Assembly: GCF_001427795.1 (NCBI RefSeq)
Contig: NZ_LMHJ01000002.1
Span: 558,001-622,000 of the forward strand
Source: Nocardioides sp. Root682
Lineage (GTDB): Bacteria > Actinomycetota > Actinomycetes > Propionibacteriales > Nocardioidaceae
DNA length: 64,000 nt
Direction: 5' to 3'
The notes under the pieces: generated by a model
Database searches by the model: none
What the model was told of the DNA's origin: nothing
Seen by the model: the letters and a program-made list of their open reading frames with translations, nothing else
Made by a program: the position numbers and the translations under genes
In this document: one piece after another, positions 9,132-16,683 of the stretch
Layout of the letters: every line of letters starts with the position of its first letter
Numbering within the stretch: the first letter of the stretch is position 1

Positions 9132-10295
9132 TCAGTTGGTGGGCTTCTCCGAGCCAACCACCCACATCGCGAAGAACTGCGACCCGCCGCCGTACGCGTG
9201 GCCGAGCGCCCGTCGTACGCCGTCGACCTGGTGCTCGCCGGCCGCGCCGCGGACCTGGAGCGCCGCCTCGCCGAAGCGGAGCATGCCGGACGCACCGATC
9301 GGGTTGGAGGACAGGACGCCGCCGGAGCAGTTGACCGGGATCTTGCCGGTCATTGCGGTCTCGCCTGCCTCGGTGAGCTTCCAGCCGTCGCCCTCGGCGG
9401 CAAAGCCGAGGTTCTCCAGCCACATCGGCTCGAACCACGAGAACGGCACGTAGATCTCGGCCGCGTCGATCTCCTCGATCGGGTTCGTGATGCCCGCCTG
9501 CTTCCACAACGCTGCTGCGGCGTCGCGTCCGGCCTGGGGGTTGACCTGGTCGCGCTCGGCGGCCGTGGTGGCCTCCGAACGCATCACCGTGCCGTGGATC
9601 CACGCCGGGTTCGGCGATGACTTGGCGGTGTCCTCGTCGACGATGACCAGTGCGCAGGCGCCGTCCGAGGACGGGCAGGTCTCGTCGTACCGGATCGGGT
9701 CCCACAGCATCTGCGACGCCATCACCGACTCGACGGTCGTGCCTTCGTTGTGGAGGTGCGCGTACGGGTTCTTCAGTGCGTTGTTGCGGTCCTTGGCAGC
9801 CACGATGGCGCCGATGTGGTTCGGGGCGCCCGAGCGGCGGATGTAGGACCGCACGTGCGGCGCGAAGTAGCCGCCGGCACCGGCGTGGACGGGCATGTTG
9901 AACGGCAGCGGCACCGACAGCGCCCACATCGCGTTCGACTCGGACTGCTTCTCGTAGGCGACCGTCAGCACTCGCTTGTGAACGCCGGCCTGGACCAGGG
10001 AGGACGCAACGATGGCGGTCGATCCGCCGACCGAGCCGGCCGTGTGGACGCGCAGCAGCGGCTTGCCGGCTGCGCCGAGCGCCTCCGCGAGGAACAGCTC
10101 GGGCATCATCACGCCCTCGAACAGGTCCGGCGCCTTGCCGACGACGATCGCGTCGATGTCATCGAGCGTCAGGTTCGCGTCGAGGAGCGCACGGTCGATG
10201 GCCTCGCGGCACAGACCCGCCATCGAGACGTCGAGGCGCTTGGCACGGTGGTGCGTCTGGCCGATGCCGATGATCGCTGCAGGCTGCTTGCCCAT
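9132..10295 (-). CDS. ltp3: Thiolase-fold lipid-transfer protein, Ltp3-like (Rv3523-type)
   Basis: 387 residues from ATG at 10295, which overlaps the stop of the preceding ltp4-like gene in a TGATG, so the two are translationally coupled. It has the thiolase fold of SCP2-thiolases, but the position of the nucleophilic Cys reads SVGGSTA (Ser for Cys), and the C-terminal GHP motif reads SNP. It is therefore not expected to be a thiolase. In Rhodococcus, Ltp3 and Ltp4 are needed to degrade C-24-branched sterol side chains, and the related Ltp2 is a retro-aldol lyase. Gene order with ltp4 and a DUF35 gene matches Rv3521-Rv3523. The aldol-lyase role is inferred. Confidence 0.85.
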   Translation of the reverse strand: MGKQPAAIIGIGQTHHRAKRLDVSMAGLCREAIDRALLDANLTLDDIDAIVVGKAPDLFEGVMMPELFLAEALGAAGKPLLRVHTAGSVGGSTAIVASSLVQAGVHKRVLTVAYEKQSESNAMWALSVPLPFNMPVHAGAGGYFAPHVRSYIRRSGAPNHIGAIVAAKDRNNALKNPYAHLHNEGTTVESVMASQMLWDPIRYDETCPSSDGACALVIVDEDTAKSSPNPAWIHGTVMRSEATTAAERDQVNPQAGRDAAAALWKQAGITNPIEEIDAAEIYVPFSWFEPMWLENLGFAAEGDGWKLTEAGETAMTGKIPVNCSGGVLSSNPIGASGMLRFGEAALQVRGAAGEHQVDGVRRALGHAYGGGSQFFAMWVVGSEKPTN

Positions 10296-11362
10296 CAGTT
10301 GTTCTTCCCTTCGGTCGACCCGGACAGGGTGCAGACGAGGTTCTGCTGCAGGGCGGGGCCACTGGTGGCGTGGGCAAGGGTCTTGTCGGCCTCGCCGGAC
10401 CAGATCCTCGTCGCGGCCTCGCCGACGCGGATGCCACCTGCGGAGAACATCGGGTTGCTCGCGAGCGCGCCGCCGGACGGGTTGATGGCGACGTCGTCGC
10501 CGAGTCCGAGCTCCTTGCGCAGGATGAGCTCCTGGTGGCTGAACGGTGCGTGCAGCTCGGCCACCTCGACACCGCCGAGGTCGAGCGCCGCACCGGCCCG
10601 CTGGGCCGACGGGGACCGGGTGAGGTCGCGGACGCCCATGCCCATCGGGTCGACGTAGTGGGAGATCCCGGTGAGCCAGGCGGGCCGCTCGCGGACCTCG
10701 CGAGCCTTGTCGCCGGCTGCCAGGACCAGGGCCGCCACGCCGTCGGTGACGGGGGCGCAGTCGTGCTTGCGCAACGGATCGGCGTACATCGTGCGCGCGA
10801 GCAGCTCGTCGACCGAGGAGCCGCCCTTGCGGATGGCGTACTCGTTCTTCTCGGCATCGGTCAGCGACCGGTTCGCGACCTCGGCCATGGCGCGCTCGTC
10901 CCAGATGCCGGCGTCGATGCCCGCGCGGGCCTGGAGGCCGGCGAGGGACACCGTGTCGGGCCACAGGGGCGTCATCGTGTACGGCTCGAGCTGGAGCGCC
11001 AGGGTGCGGCGCAGCACGCCGGCCGAGCTCTTACCAAAGGCGTAGACGAGGGCGGTGTCGACCTCGCCCGTCTGGATCTTGATCCACGCCTCGTACATGG
11101 CCCAGGCAAGGTCCATCTCCACGTGCGACTCGTTGACCGGGGGGATCACCCCGATGGCGTCCACCGCCTGGACGAACGAGAACGAACGGCCGGCAAGGTA
11201 GTCCGAGGAGCCGGAGCACCAGAACCCGACGTCCCGGCGGGTCCAGCCGGTCTGCTCGTAGAGCTCCTTGAACACCGGCACGAGGAGCTCGACACAGGTC
11301 GGGGACCCGTCGAACTGGGGCATCTGTCGCTGGGCGAACCCGACGACGGCGACGTCACGCAT
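10295..11362 (-). CDS. ltp4: Thiolase-fold lipid-transfer protein, Ltp4-like (Rv3522-type)
   Basis: 355 residues, starting MRDVAVVGFAQ, a standard thiolase-superfamily N-terminus. The region that holds the catalytic Cys in thiolases reads ESHVEMD and has no Cys. The active-site helix VAELHAPFSH is kept, and the C-terminal motif is ASNPMFSAGG instead of GHP. It probably pairs with the adjacent Ltp3-like protein and the DUF35 protein encoded 18 bp upstream to cleave the aldol intermediate of branched sterol side chains. This is known for Rhodococcus ltp mutants and inferred here. It is part of a three-gene minus-strand operon controlled from 12340-12390. Confidence 0.85.
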   Translation of the reverse strand: MRDVAVVGFAQRQMPQFDGSPTCVELLVPVFKELYEQTGWTRRDVGFWCSGSSDYLAGRSFSFVQAVDAIGVIPPVNESHVEMDLAWAMYEAWIKIQTGEVDTALVYAFGKSSAGVLRRTLALQLEPYTMTPLWPDTVSLAGLQARAGIDAGIWDERAMAEVANRSLTDAEKNEYAIRKGGSSVDELLARTMYADPLRKHDCAPVTDGVAALVLAAGDKAREVRERPAWLTGISHYVDPMGMGVRDLTRSPSAQRAGAALDLGGVEVAELHAPFSHQELILRKELGLGDDVAINPSGGALASNPMFSAGGIRVGEAATRIWSGEADKTLAHATSGPALQQNLVCTLSGSTEGKNN

Positions 11363-11380
11363 CTGTCCGTGTCTCCCGTC

Positions 11381-12340
11381 TCAGAGGTGCTGCTTGTAGG
11401 TGTCGAACTCGGCGTCCGGATCGCCGGTCGGCGCGAAGTGGTCGATGTTCTCCAGGGAGTACGCCCACTCGTCCTTCGGCTTCCAGACGGCCTTGACGCG
11501 CATGCCCATCCGCACCTCGTCGGCGGGAACGCCGAGGATGAGGTGAAGGACCGCGATGTCGGCGCCGTCGAGGAGGACGTACGCCGAGACGTACGGCGGG
11601 GTGATCTTCTGACCGAGGAAGGGCACGTTGACGATGCAGAACGTCGTGATGGTGCCGGTCTGCGAGAGCTCGACCTCTTCCTCCGTCGGCGTTCCGTCGG
11701 CGGGGCAGGCGCTGCGCGGCGGGACGTAGACCTTCTCGCAGGTGGGGCAGCGCTGGCCCATGATCCGGCCCTCGTTGAGGCCGCGGTAGAACAGGGATTC
11801 CTCGGGGGAGGCCGCGTAGTTGTAGTCGAGCGAGACGGTGGTGACGACACCGGTGACCGGCTCGCTGGACGCGGCCACCGGGGCGGCGGCCTCCGTCTCG
11901 CCGGGAGCCAGCGGCTCGAAACACGCGATGTCGTTGATGTGGCCGAACCGCTCCGCGGCCCAGCGCACGCGCACCCGCATGCCGCTGCTGACCTCGGCGG
12001 GCGACGAGACGTCCAGCGCGTGCAGGAGCGGCACGTCGGCACCGTCGAGAGTCACCAGGGCGAAGGCGAACGGCCGGTCGAACGGCTGGCCCTTCACCGG
12101 TTCGGGGACCCAGGTCCAGGACGTGACCGTGCCGACGGAGGAGACCTCCACGAACTCGGTCGTCGCCTCGTGGGTGACGGGGTCGAACTCGAGCGGCGGT
12201 ACGACGACCTCGCCGGCCGAGGTCCGTCCGCCCACCACGACGCCGTCGCGGAGTCCGGAGAGGAAGCGACCGACGACAGGGCCGGTTGATCGCGTGTAGT
12301 CGAAGGCGACCGTGACAGGCGCCTGCAAGGTACGGCTCAT
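11381..12340 (-). CDS. Tandem DUF35 (OB-fold) protein, Rv3521-like partner of Ltp proteins
   Basis: 319 residues holding two DUF35/OB-fold units, about 1-150 and 165-319. The N-terminal unit has lost its zinc-ribbon Cys. The C-terminal unit keeps CPTC and one further Cys in CPADG, with Asp where the fourth Cys usually lies. DUF35 proteins partner thiolase-fold enzymes, for example ChsH2 with Ltp2, and bind acyl-CoA. This is the first gene of the DUF35-ltp4-ltp3 operon. KstR-like box A starts 10 bp upstream of its ATG, placing the operon under sterol control. Confidence 0.85.
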   Translation of the reverse strand: MSRTLQAPVTVAFDYTRSTGPVVGRFLSGLRDGVVVGGRTSAGEVVVPPLEFDPVTHEATTEFVEVSSVGTVTSWTWVPEPVKGQPFDRPFAFALVTLDGADVPLLHALDVSSPAEVSSGMRVRVRWAAERFGHINDIACFEPLAPGETEAAAPVAASSEPVTGVVTTVSLDYNYAASPEESLFYRGLNEGRIMGQRCPTCEKVYVPPRSACPADGTPTEEEVELSQTGTITTFCIVNVPFLGQKITPPYVSAYVLLDGADIAVLHLILGVPADEVRMGMRVKAVWKPKDEWAYSLENIDHFAPTGDPDAEFDTYKQHL

Positions 12341-12349
12341 GGGCCAAAG

Positions 12350-12363
12350 TGAAACATGTTCTG
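12350..12363. promoter_or_regulatory. KstR-type operator A (one mismatch)
   Basis: TGAAACATGTTCTG matches TnnAACnnGTTnnA except for the final G. It is 10 bp from the DUF35 start codon and covers the expected -10 zone of that minus-strand operon. Its centre lies 22 bp, two helical turns, from box B. Confidence 0.7.
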
Positions 12364-12371
12364 CTCAAAAG

Positions 12372-12385
12372 TGAAACACGTTCTA
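12372..12385. promoter_or_regulatory. KstR-type operator B
   Basis: TGAAACACGTTCTA is a perfect match to the KstR motif TnnAACnnGTTnnA. It lies 35 bp upstream of the F420-dependent oxidoreductase start and in phase with box A, in the gap between the divergent sterol genes. Confidence 0.82.
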
Positions 12386-12420
12386 GAAATGCGGCGCGTC
12401 GTCAGGGCATGATTCGAACC

Positions 12421-13464
12421 ATGAAACTGGGACTTCAGCTGGGTTACTGGGGCGCGCAGCCTCCGCAGGGCGTCGGCGAGCTGGTGGCGGCCGCCGAGGA
12501 GTCCGGGTTCGACGCGATCTTCACCGCCGAGGCGTGGGGGAGTGATGCCTTCACGCCGCTGGCCTGGTGGGGTCGCGAGACCAGCCGGGTCCGCCTCGGC
12601 ACCTCCATCGTGCAGATGTCCGGACGTACCCCGACGTCGATCGCCATGCACGCCCTCACCCTCGACCACCTCACCAACGGCCGCGTCATCCTCGGCATGG
12701 GTGTGAGCGGACCCCAGGTCGTGGAGGGTTGGTACGGACAGCCGTTCTCCAAGCCCCTGGCTCGCACGCGCGAGGTCGTCGAGATCATCCGCCAGGTCCT
12801 GGCCCGGGAGGCACCGGTGACCAATGCCGGCCCCCATCACCCGCTGCCCTACAACGGCCCCGGCGCCGTCCACCTCGGCAAGCCGCTCAAGCCGATCGTG
12901 CACCCGCTCCGCGCCGACCTGCCGATCTGGCTCGGCGCCGAGGGTCCGAAGAACGTCGCCCAGACCGCCGAGATCGCCGACGGCTGGATCCCGATCTTCT
13001 ACACACCGAAGAGCGCCGACATGTACCAGCCGTGGCTCGACGAGGGCTTTGCCCGACCGGGCGCGCGTCGTACCCGCGCCGACTTCGAGATCTCGGCGAC
13101 GTGTCATCTCCAGGTCGTGCAGAACGCCGCCGAGAAGCAGGCGGTCATCGACGCGATGAAGCCGTACGTCTCCCTGTACATGGGCGGCATGGGTGCCAAG
13201 GAGCAGAACTTCCACACCCAGGTCTTCGGTCGCATGGGGTACGCCGACCTGGCCGAGGAGGTGCAGAACCTCTACCTGGCGGGGGAGAAGGACAAGGCGA
13301 CGGCACTGATCCCGGACGAGCTGGTCGACGACATGCACATCATCGGTACCGCCGGTGAGGTGCGCGAGCGGGTGGCTCAGTGGGAGGAGACCGGCGTGAC
13401 CACGCTGCTGTTGTCCTCGAGGAGTGCTGCCGAGATCCGTCAGGTCGCCGAGCTGTTGGCCTGA
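12421..13464 (+). CDS. LLM-class F420-dependent oxidoreductase, Rv3520c-like
   Basis: 347 residues, matching the length of Rv3520c. It has a luciferase-like TIM barrel starting MKLGLQLGYWG, the ESGFDAIFTAEAW strand typical of F420 enzymes, a GMGVSGPQ loop and a C-terminal RQVAELL helix. Such enzymes reduce or oxidise substrates with coenzyme F420. Its place, divergent from DUF35-ltp4-ltp3 across two KstR boxes, equals the Rv3520c-Rv3521 arrangement, so it probably acts on a sterol side-chain intermediate; the step is not known. ATG at 12409 is a possible alternative start adding four residues. Confidence 0.87.
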   Translation: MKLGLQLGYWGAQPPQGVGELVAAAEESGFDAIFTAEAWGSDAFTPLAWWGRETSRVRLGTSIVQMSGRTPTSIAMHALTLDHLTNGRVILGMGVSGPQVVEGWYGQPFSKPLARTREVVEIIRQVLAREAPVTNAGPHHPLPYNGPGAVHLGKPLKPIVHPLRADLPIWLGAEGPKNVAQTAEIADGWIPIFYTPKSADMYQPWLDEGFARPGARRTRADFEISATCHLQVVQNAAEKQAVIDAMKPYVSLYMGGMGAKEQNFHTQVFGRMGYADLAEEVQNLYLAGEKDKATALIPDELVDDMHIIGTAGEVRERVAQWEETGVTTLLLSSRSAAEIRQVAELLA

Positions 13465-13527
13465 GCGATTGGGCGGGTTCGTCCAGAACGCTGGTCGCTG
13501 TCGGCGACGGCGGCTAGCGTTTCGGGC

Positions 13528-13914
13528 ATGAGGCGGGAGCCGCACGAGAACGTCGCCACGGTGCTGGTGGATCCTGCGCTGCTGCGCGACCTCGAGCTCG
13601 AGCTGATGGAGCTCGACCTGTGGCTGTGGCCGGTGCGCACTGCGCCGATCTGTGTCGATGGTCCACGGACCGCCTTCCAGGTCCGGCGAAGGCTCATCGA
13701 GGCCAGGCGCGGGGCCTGGGACTGCGCGGCGACCTGGATCCCGGTCTGGATCAGCTTCGGCGAGCGCTGGTCGAACGGCGAGGACCCGCTGCCCTGGTCG
13801 GCCCATCGTGCGCTGTGGGACGCCCTTGAAACGCACTCCGACCAGGTGCGGTTCCAGCGCCGGCTCGGTGGAGTCCAGCCGCTCATCGCGCCGGTCGAGC
13901 GCCGCGCCGGTTGA
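13528..13914 (+). CDS. Hypothetical protein
   Basis: 128 residues, rich in Trp, Arg and Leu, with no signal peptide, membrane segment or motif that I recognise. A run of LELELMELDLWLW near residues 21-33 suggests an amphipathic helix. TAGCGT at 13515-13520 lies seven nucleotides upstream of the ATG without a ribosome site, a leaderless arrangement that supports expression. It lies between the F420 oxidoreductase and the fadD8-like gene, whose KstR operator follows its stop. Any link to sterol use is unproven. Confidence 0.6.
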   Translation: MRREPHENVATVLVDPALLRDLELELMELDLWLWPVRTAPICVDGPRTAFQVRRRLIEARRGAWDCAATWIPVWISFGERWSNGEDPLPWSAHRALWDALETHSDQVRFQRRLGGVQPLIAPVERRAG

Positions 13915-13931
13915 CCCTCCTTGCCCACGAC

Positions 13932-13945
13932 TAGAACACGTTCTA
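13932..13945. promoter_or_regulatory. KstR-type operator upstream of the fadD8-like gene
   Basis: TAGAACACGTTCTA is a perfect palindromic match to TnnAACnnGTTnnA. Its last two bases are the first two of a TAGTCT -10 hexamer (13944-13949) that sits six nucleotides before the GTG start. A bound repressor would therefore block the promoter directly. Confidence 0.85.
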
Positions 13946-13955
13946 GTCTGGCGTC

Positions 13956-15554
13956 GTGACCGACACGCTTCGTACTCCCGCCCACAACGGCCACCTGATG
14001 GTGGCTGCCCTCAAGCGGCACGCGCACCGACCCATCGTCCACCTCGGCGATGTGACGCTCACGGGCGCCGAGACCGCCGACCGGATCTCGCAGTACATCC
14101 AGGCCTTCGAGTCCCTCGGTGCCGGCCGCGGTACGCCGGGTGCGCTCCTGGCACTGAACCGGCCCGAGGTGCTCTTCATCCTCGGTGCCGGCCAGACCCA
14201 GGGCTTCCAGCGCACGTCGCTGCACCCGCTCGGCTCCGCCGACGACCACGCGTACGTCATCAACGACGCCGGCATCACCACGCTGGTCATCGACCCCTAC
14301 TTCGCAGCTCGCGCCGTGGAGCTGCTCGGCAAGTGCCCGGGGCTCAAGCAGGTGCTCACCATCGGACCCGTGCCGCCCGAGCTCGCCGAGGTCGGCACCG
14401 ACCTGAACGAGGTCGCCGCTTCGTTCACGCCGAAGCCCGTCGAGGCGGCCGTGCTCGAGCCCGACCACATCACGTCGATCACCTACACCGGTGGCACCAC
14501 TGGCAAGCCCAAGGGCGTGATCGGCACGACCCGCGCGTTCTCGACGATGTCCCAGATCCAGATGGCCGAATGGGAGTGGCCGGCCGAGCCGCGCTTCCTG
14601 ATGTGCACGCCGCTCTCGCACGCCGGCGCCGCGTTCTTCGTCCCCGTGGTGCTGAAGGGCGGCACCCTCTTCGTCTCGTCGCGGTTCGACCCTGCCGAGG
14701 TGCTGGCGACCATCGAGGAGAAGAAGATCAATTCCCTGATGCTCGTGCCGACGATGCTCTACGCGCTGATGGACCACCCGGACTCACACACGCGCGACCT
14801 GTCGTCGCTGGAGACCGTCTACTACGGCGCCTCGGCGATCAACCCGGTCCGCCTCAAGGAGGCGATCGAGCGGTTCGGACCGATCTTCGCCCAGTACTAC
14901 GGGCAGTCCGAGGCCCCGATGGTGATCACCTACTTCCCCAAGGGCGACCACGTGGACGCCGACGGCAAGCCGGTCGAGGAGCGCCTCACGTCCTGTGGCC
15001 GCCCGTCGGCGTACCTCCGGACGGCCCTGCTGGGCGAGGACGGCAACCCCGTGCCCCAGGGCCAGCCGGGTGAGATCTGCGTGGCCGGGCCGCTGCTGTC
15101 GGCCGGCTACTGGCAGCTGCCTGACGAGACCGCGGCGACCTTCCGTGACGGCTGGATGCACACCGGCGACGTCGCCCGCGAGGACGAGAACGGCCTCTGG
15201 TACATCGTCGACCGGACCAAGGACATGATCGTGACGGGCGGTTTCAACGTCTTCCCCCGCGAGGTCGAGGACGTCATCGCCGAACACCCCGCGATCGCGC
15301 AGGTGGGTGTGATCGGCACGCCGCACGAGAAGTTCGGCGAGGCCGTCACTGCCGTCGTGGTCCTGAGGGACGGCTACGAGCTCACCGACGACGTCGTCGC
15401 CGAGATCAAGGACGCCGTCAAGGAGCGCAAGGGCTCCGTCCAGACGCCCAAGGACGTCATCGCTGTCGACGCGCTGCCGCTCACCGCTCTCGGCAAGCCG
15501 GACAAGAAGGCGCTGCGTGCGCGCTTCTGGACGGGTGATCGCTCGGTCGGCTGA
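13956..15554 (+). CDS. fadD8: Acyl-CoA synthetase, FadD8-like
   Basis: 532 residues. It is a member of the adenylate-forming family: P-loop TYTGGTTGKPKG at 176-187, YYGQSEAP in the central motif, GWMHTGD, the GGFNVFPREVED hinge, and the adenylation Lys in ALGKPDKKALR. It would activate a carboxylate to an acyl-CoA via acyl-AMP. The N-terminal sequence (THNGHL-type start, ISQYIQAFE) resembles mycobacterial FadD8. A perfect KstR operator overlaps its promoter, so the substrate may be a sterol-derived acid; that is inferred. It is a single-gene unit, with a convergent lipoprotein gene following. Confidence 0.85.
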   Translation: MTDTLRTPAHNGHLMVAALKRHAHRPIVHLGDVTLTGAETADRISQYIQAFESLGAGRGTPGALLALNRPEVLFILGAGQTQGFQRTSLHPLGSADDHAYVINDAGITTLVIDPYFAARAVELLGKCPGLKQVLTIGPVPPELAEVGTDLNEVAASFTPKPVEAAVLEPDHITSITYTGGTTGKPKGVIGTTRAFSTMSQIQMAEWEWPAEPRFLMCTPLSHAGAAFFVPVVLKGGTLFVSSRFDPAEVLATIEEKKINSLMLVPTMLYALMDHPDSHTRDLSSLETVYYGASAINPVRLKEAIERFGPIFAQYYGQSEAPMVITYFPKGDHVDADGKPVEERLTSCGRPSAYLRTALLGEDGNPVPQGQPGEICVAGPLLSAGYWQLPDETAATFRDGWMHTGDVAREDENGLWYIVDRTKDMIVTGGFNVFPREVEDVIAEHPAIAQVGVIGTPHEKFGEAVTAVVVLRDGYELTDDVVAEIKDAVKERKGSVQTPKDVIAVDALPLTALGKPDKKALRARFWTGDRSVG

Positions 15555-15561
15555 CGGCGGG

Positions 15562-16167
15562 TCAGCGTGGCGGCAGCTGCTCGAGGATGGCGACCATGGC
15601 GTCGAGCTCGGGAGCGTGGTCGCCGCCGCCGGGCGCGCCCGGGATGATCACGACCCACAGGTCGTCGCCGCCGATCACGTTGCCGATGACGAGGTCTCCC
15701 GTGTCCTCGGCCTCGACGCAGGCGAACCCACCGATCTTCGGGATCTCCCGCGGTGCTGCTGTGCAGCTGACCCGTGCCGAGGCAAGGCCGAGGTAGAGAT
15801 CGTCGAGGTCCTCACCAGGGCGCTTCTCCACGCGCTGGACGCCCAACCGGGCACCACGGTCGCTGGCGAAGGAGCAGCCGCCGGCCTGGCGGTCGATGAT
15901 GGTCCAGCTCCCTGCGATCGCGTCGCTCACCGAGGCCGGGGTGAGCAAGCAGGGGCCGAGGGAGCGAGCGGTCGCATCGGGCGTGCTGGTGGGACTTGGC
16001 ACGGCCGTCCCGAACGAGGCCGGGCTGGACGAGGAGGAAGCTGCCTCGGACGGCGATGACCGCGACGGCTCGGACTTCGGAGCCGGCGAGTCGTTGTCCC
16101 CACAGCCTGCGAAGGGAGCAACGGTGAGCAGGAGTGCGGCCACGAGAGCCCGAGAACGGCGATTCAC
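15562..16167 (-). CDS. Lipoprotein with Ser/Pro-rich linker (DUF3558-like)
   Basis: 201 residues. It has a signal peptide with lipobox FAGC, then about 45 residues of Ser/Pro/Ala/Thr linker, then a globular domain with paired Cys (PCLLTP, GGCSF, VSCTA, FACVE). This layout resembles the DUF3558 lipoproteins of mycobacteria, whose role is unknown. It is exported and anchored on the outer face of the cytoplasmic membrane. It is probably the last gene of a minus-strand secreted-protein group with the next two entries; the gap to them is 75 bp. Confidence 0.7.
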   Translation of the reverse strand: MNRRSRALVAALLLTVAPFAGCGDNDSPAPKSEPSRSSPSEAASSSSSPASFGTAVPSPTSTPDATARSLGPCLLTPASVSDAIAGSWTIIDRQAGGCSFASDRGARLGVQRVEKRPGEDLDDLYLGLASARVSCTAAPREIPKIGGFACVEAEDTGDLVIGNVIGGDDLWVVIIPGAPGGGDHAPELDAMVAILEQLPPR

Positions 16168-16242
16168 AGGTGGGACTCTATCCAGCCTCGGGGGCGTCGT
16201 CCCTCGAACTCCACTTTGCGCTTGTTCCGGTACGCCCAGGGG

Positions 16243-16683
16243 TCACTGGCCGCACTGGCTGATGATCCAGGTCGTGACCGTCTGGCTGTCCGCGGCCAGC
16301 TCGGGTGCCAGGGCGGCCAGCGCGGCACTGTTGGCCTCGCTGGGCTCCGCCAGGAGCTCGCGGGCCGAGCGGAAGCCCTCACCAAGGTCGGTGAGGGCCG
16401 TGTCCACGTCGTCGGGCGCGTCCTTCTTGAGTGCGTCCAGCTCGGCGACCAGGTCGTTGACGGCCGCGGCGTCCCCGGAGGAGTCCTTGCCGTCGTACAG
16501 CGTCGTCTGGATGTCGGTGATCCGCTGAGCCGTGTCGTCGAACCGGTCGCACGACACCGTGATGTCGCTCTGCGGCGCCGACGGATCGGGCTTCGGGTCC
16601 TCGGGGTCGCTGCTGCACCCGCCCACCGTGACCGCCAGCGCGGCCAGGAGGGCGAACGTGTGGGTCAGACGAGCCACTGGCAC
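16243..16683 (-). CDS. Small lipoprotein
   Basis: 146 residues. The signal peptide ends in lipobox VGGC, followed by an acidic Pro/Ser/Asp linker and a mostly helical domain (residues 45-140) with one Cys near each end (VSCDRF and SQCGQ) that could form a disulfide. Its ATG lies 19 bp inside the 3' end of the preceding 1254-residue secreted protein gene, so the two are very likely translationally coupled and may act together at the cell surface. No family recognised. Confidence 0.7.
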   Translation of the reverse strand: MPVARLTHTFALLAALAVTVGGCSSDPEDPKPDPSAPQSDITVSCDRFDDTAQRITDIQTTLYDGKDSSGDAAAVNDLVAELDALKKDAPDDVDTALTDLGEGFRSARELLAEPSEANSAALAALAPELAADSQTVTTWIISQCGQ

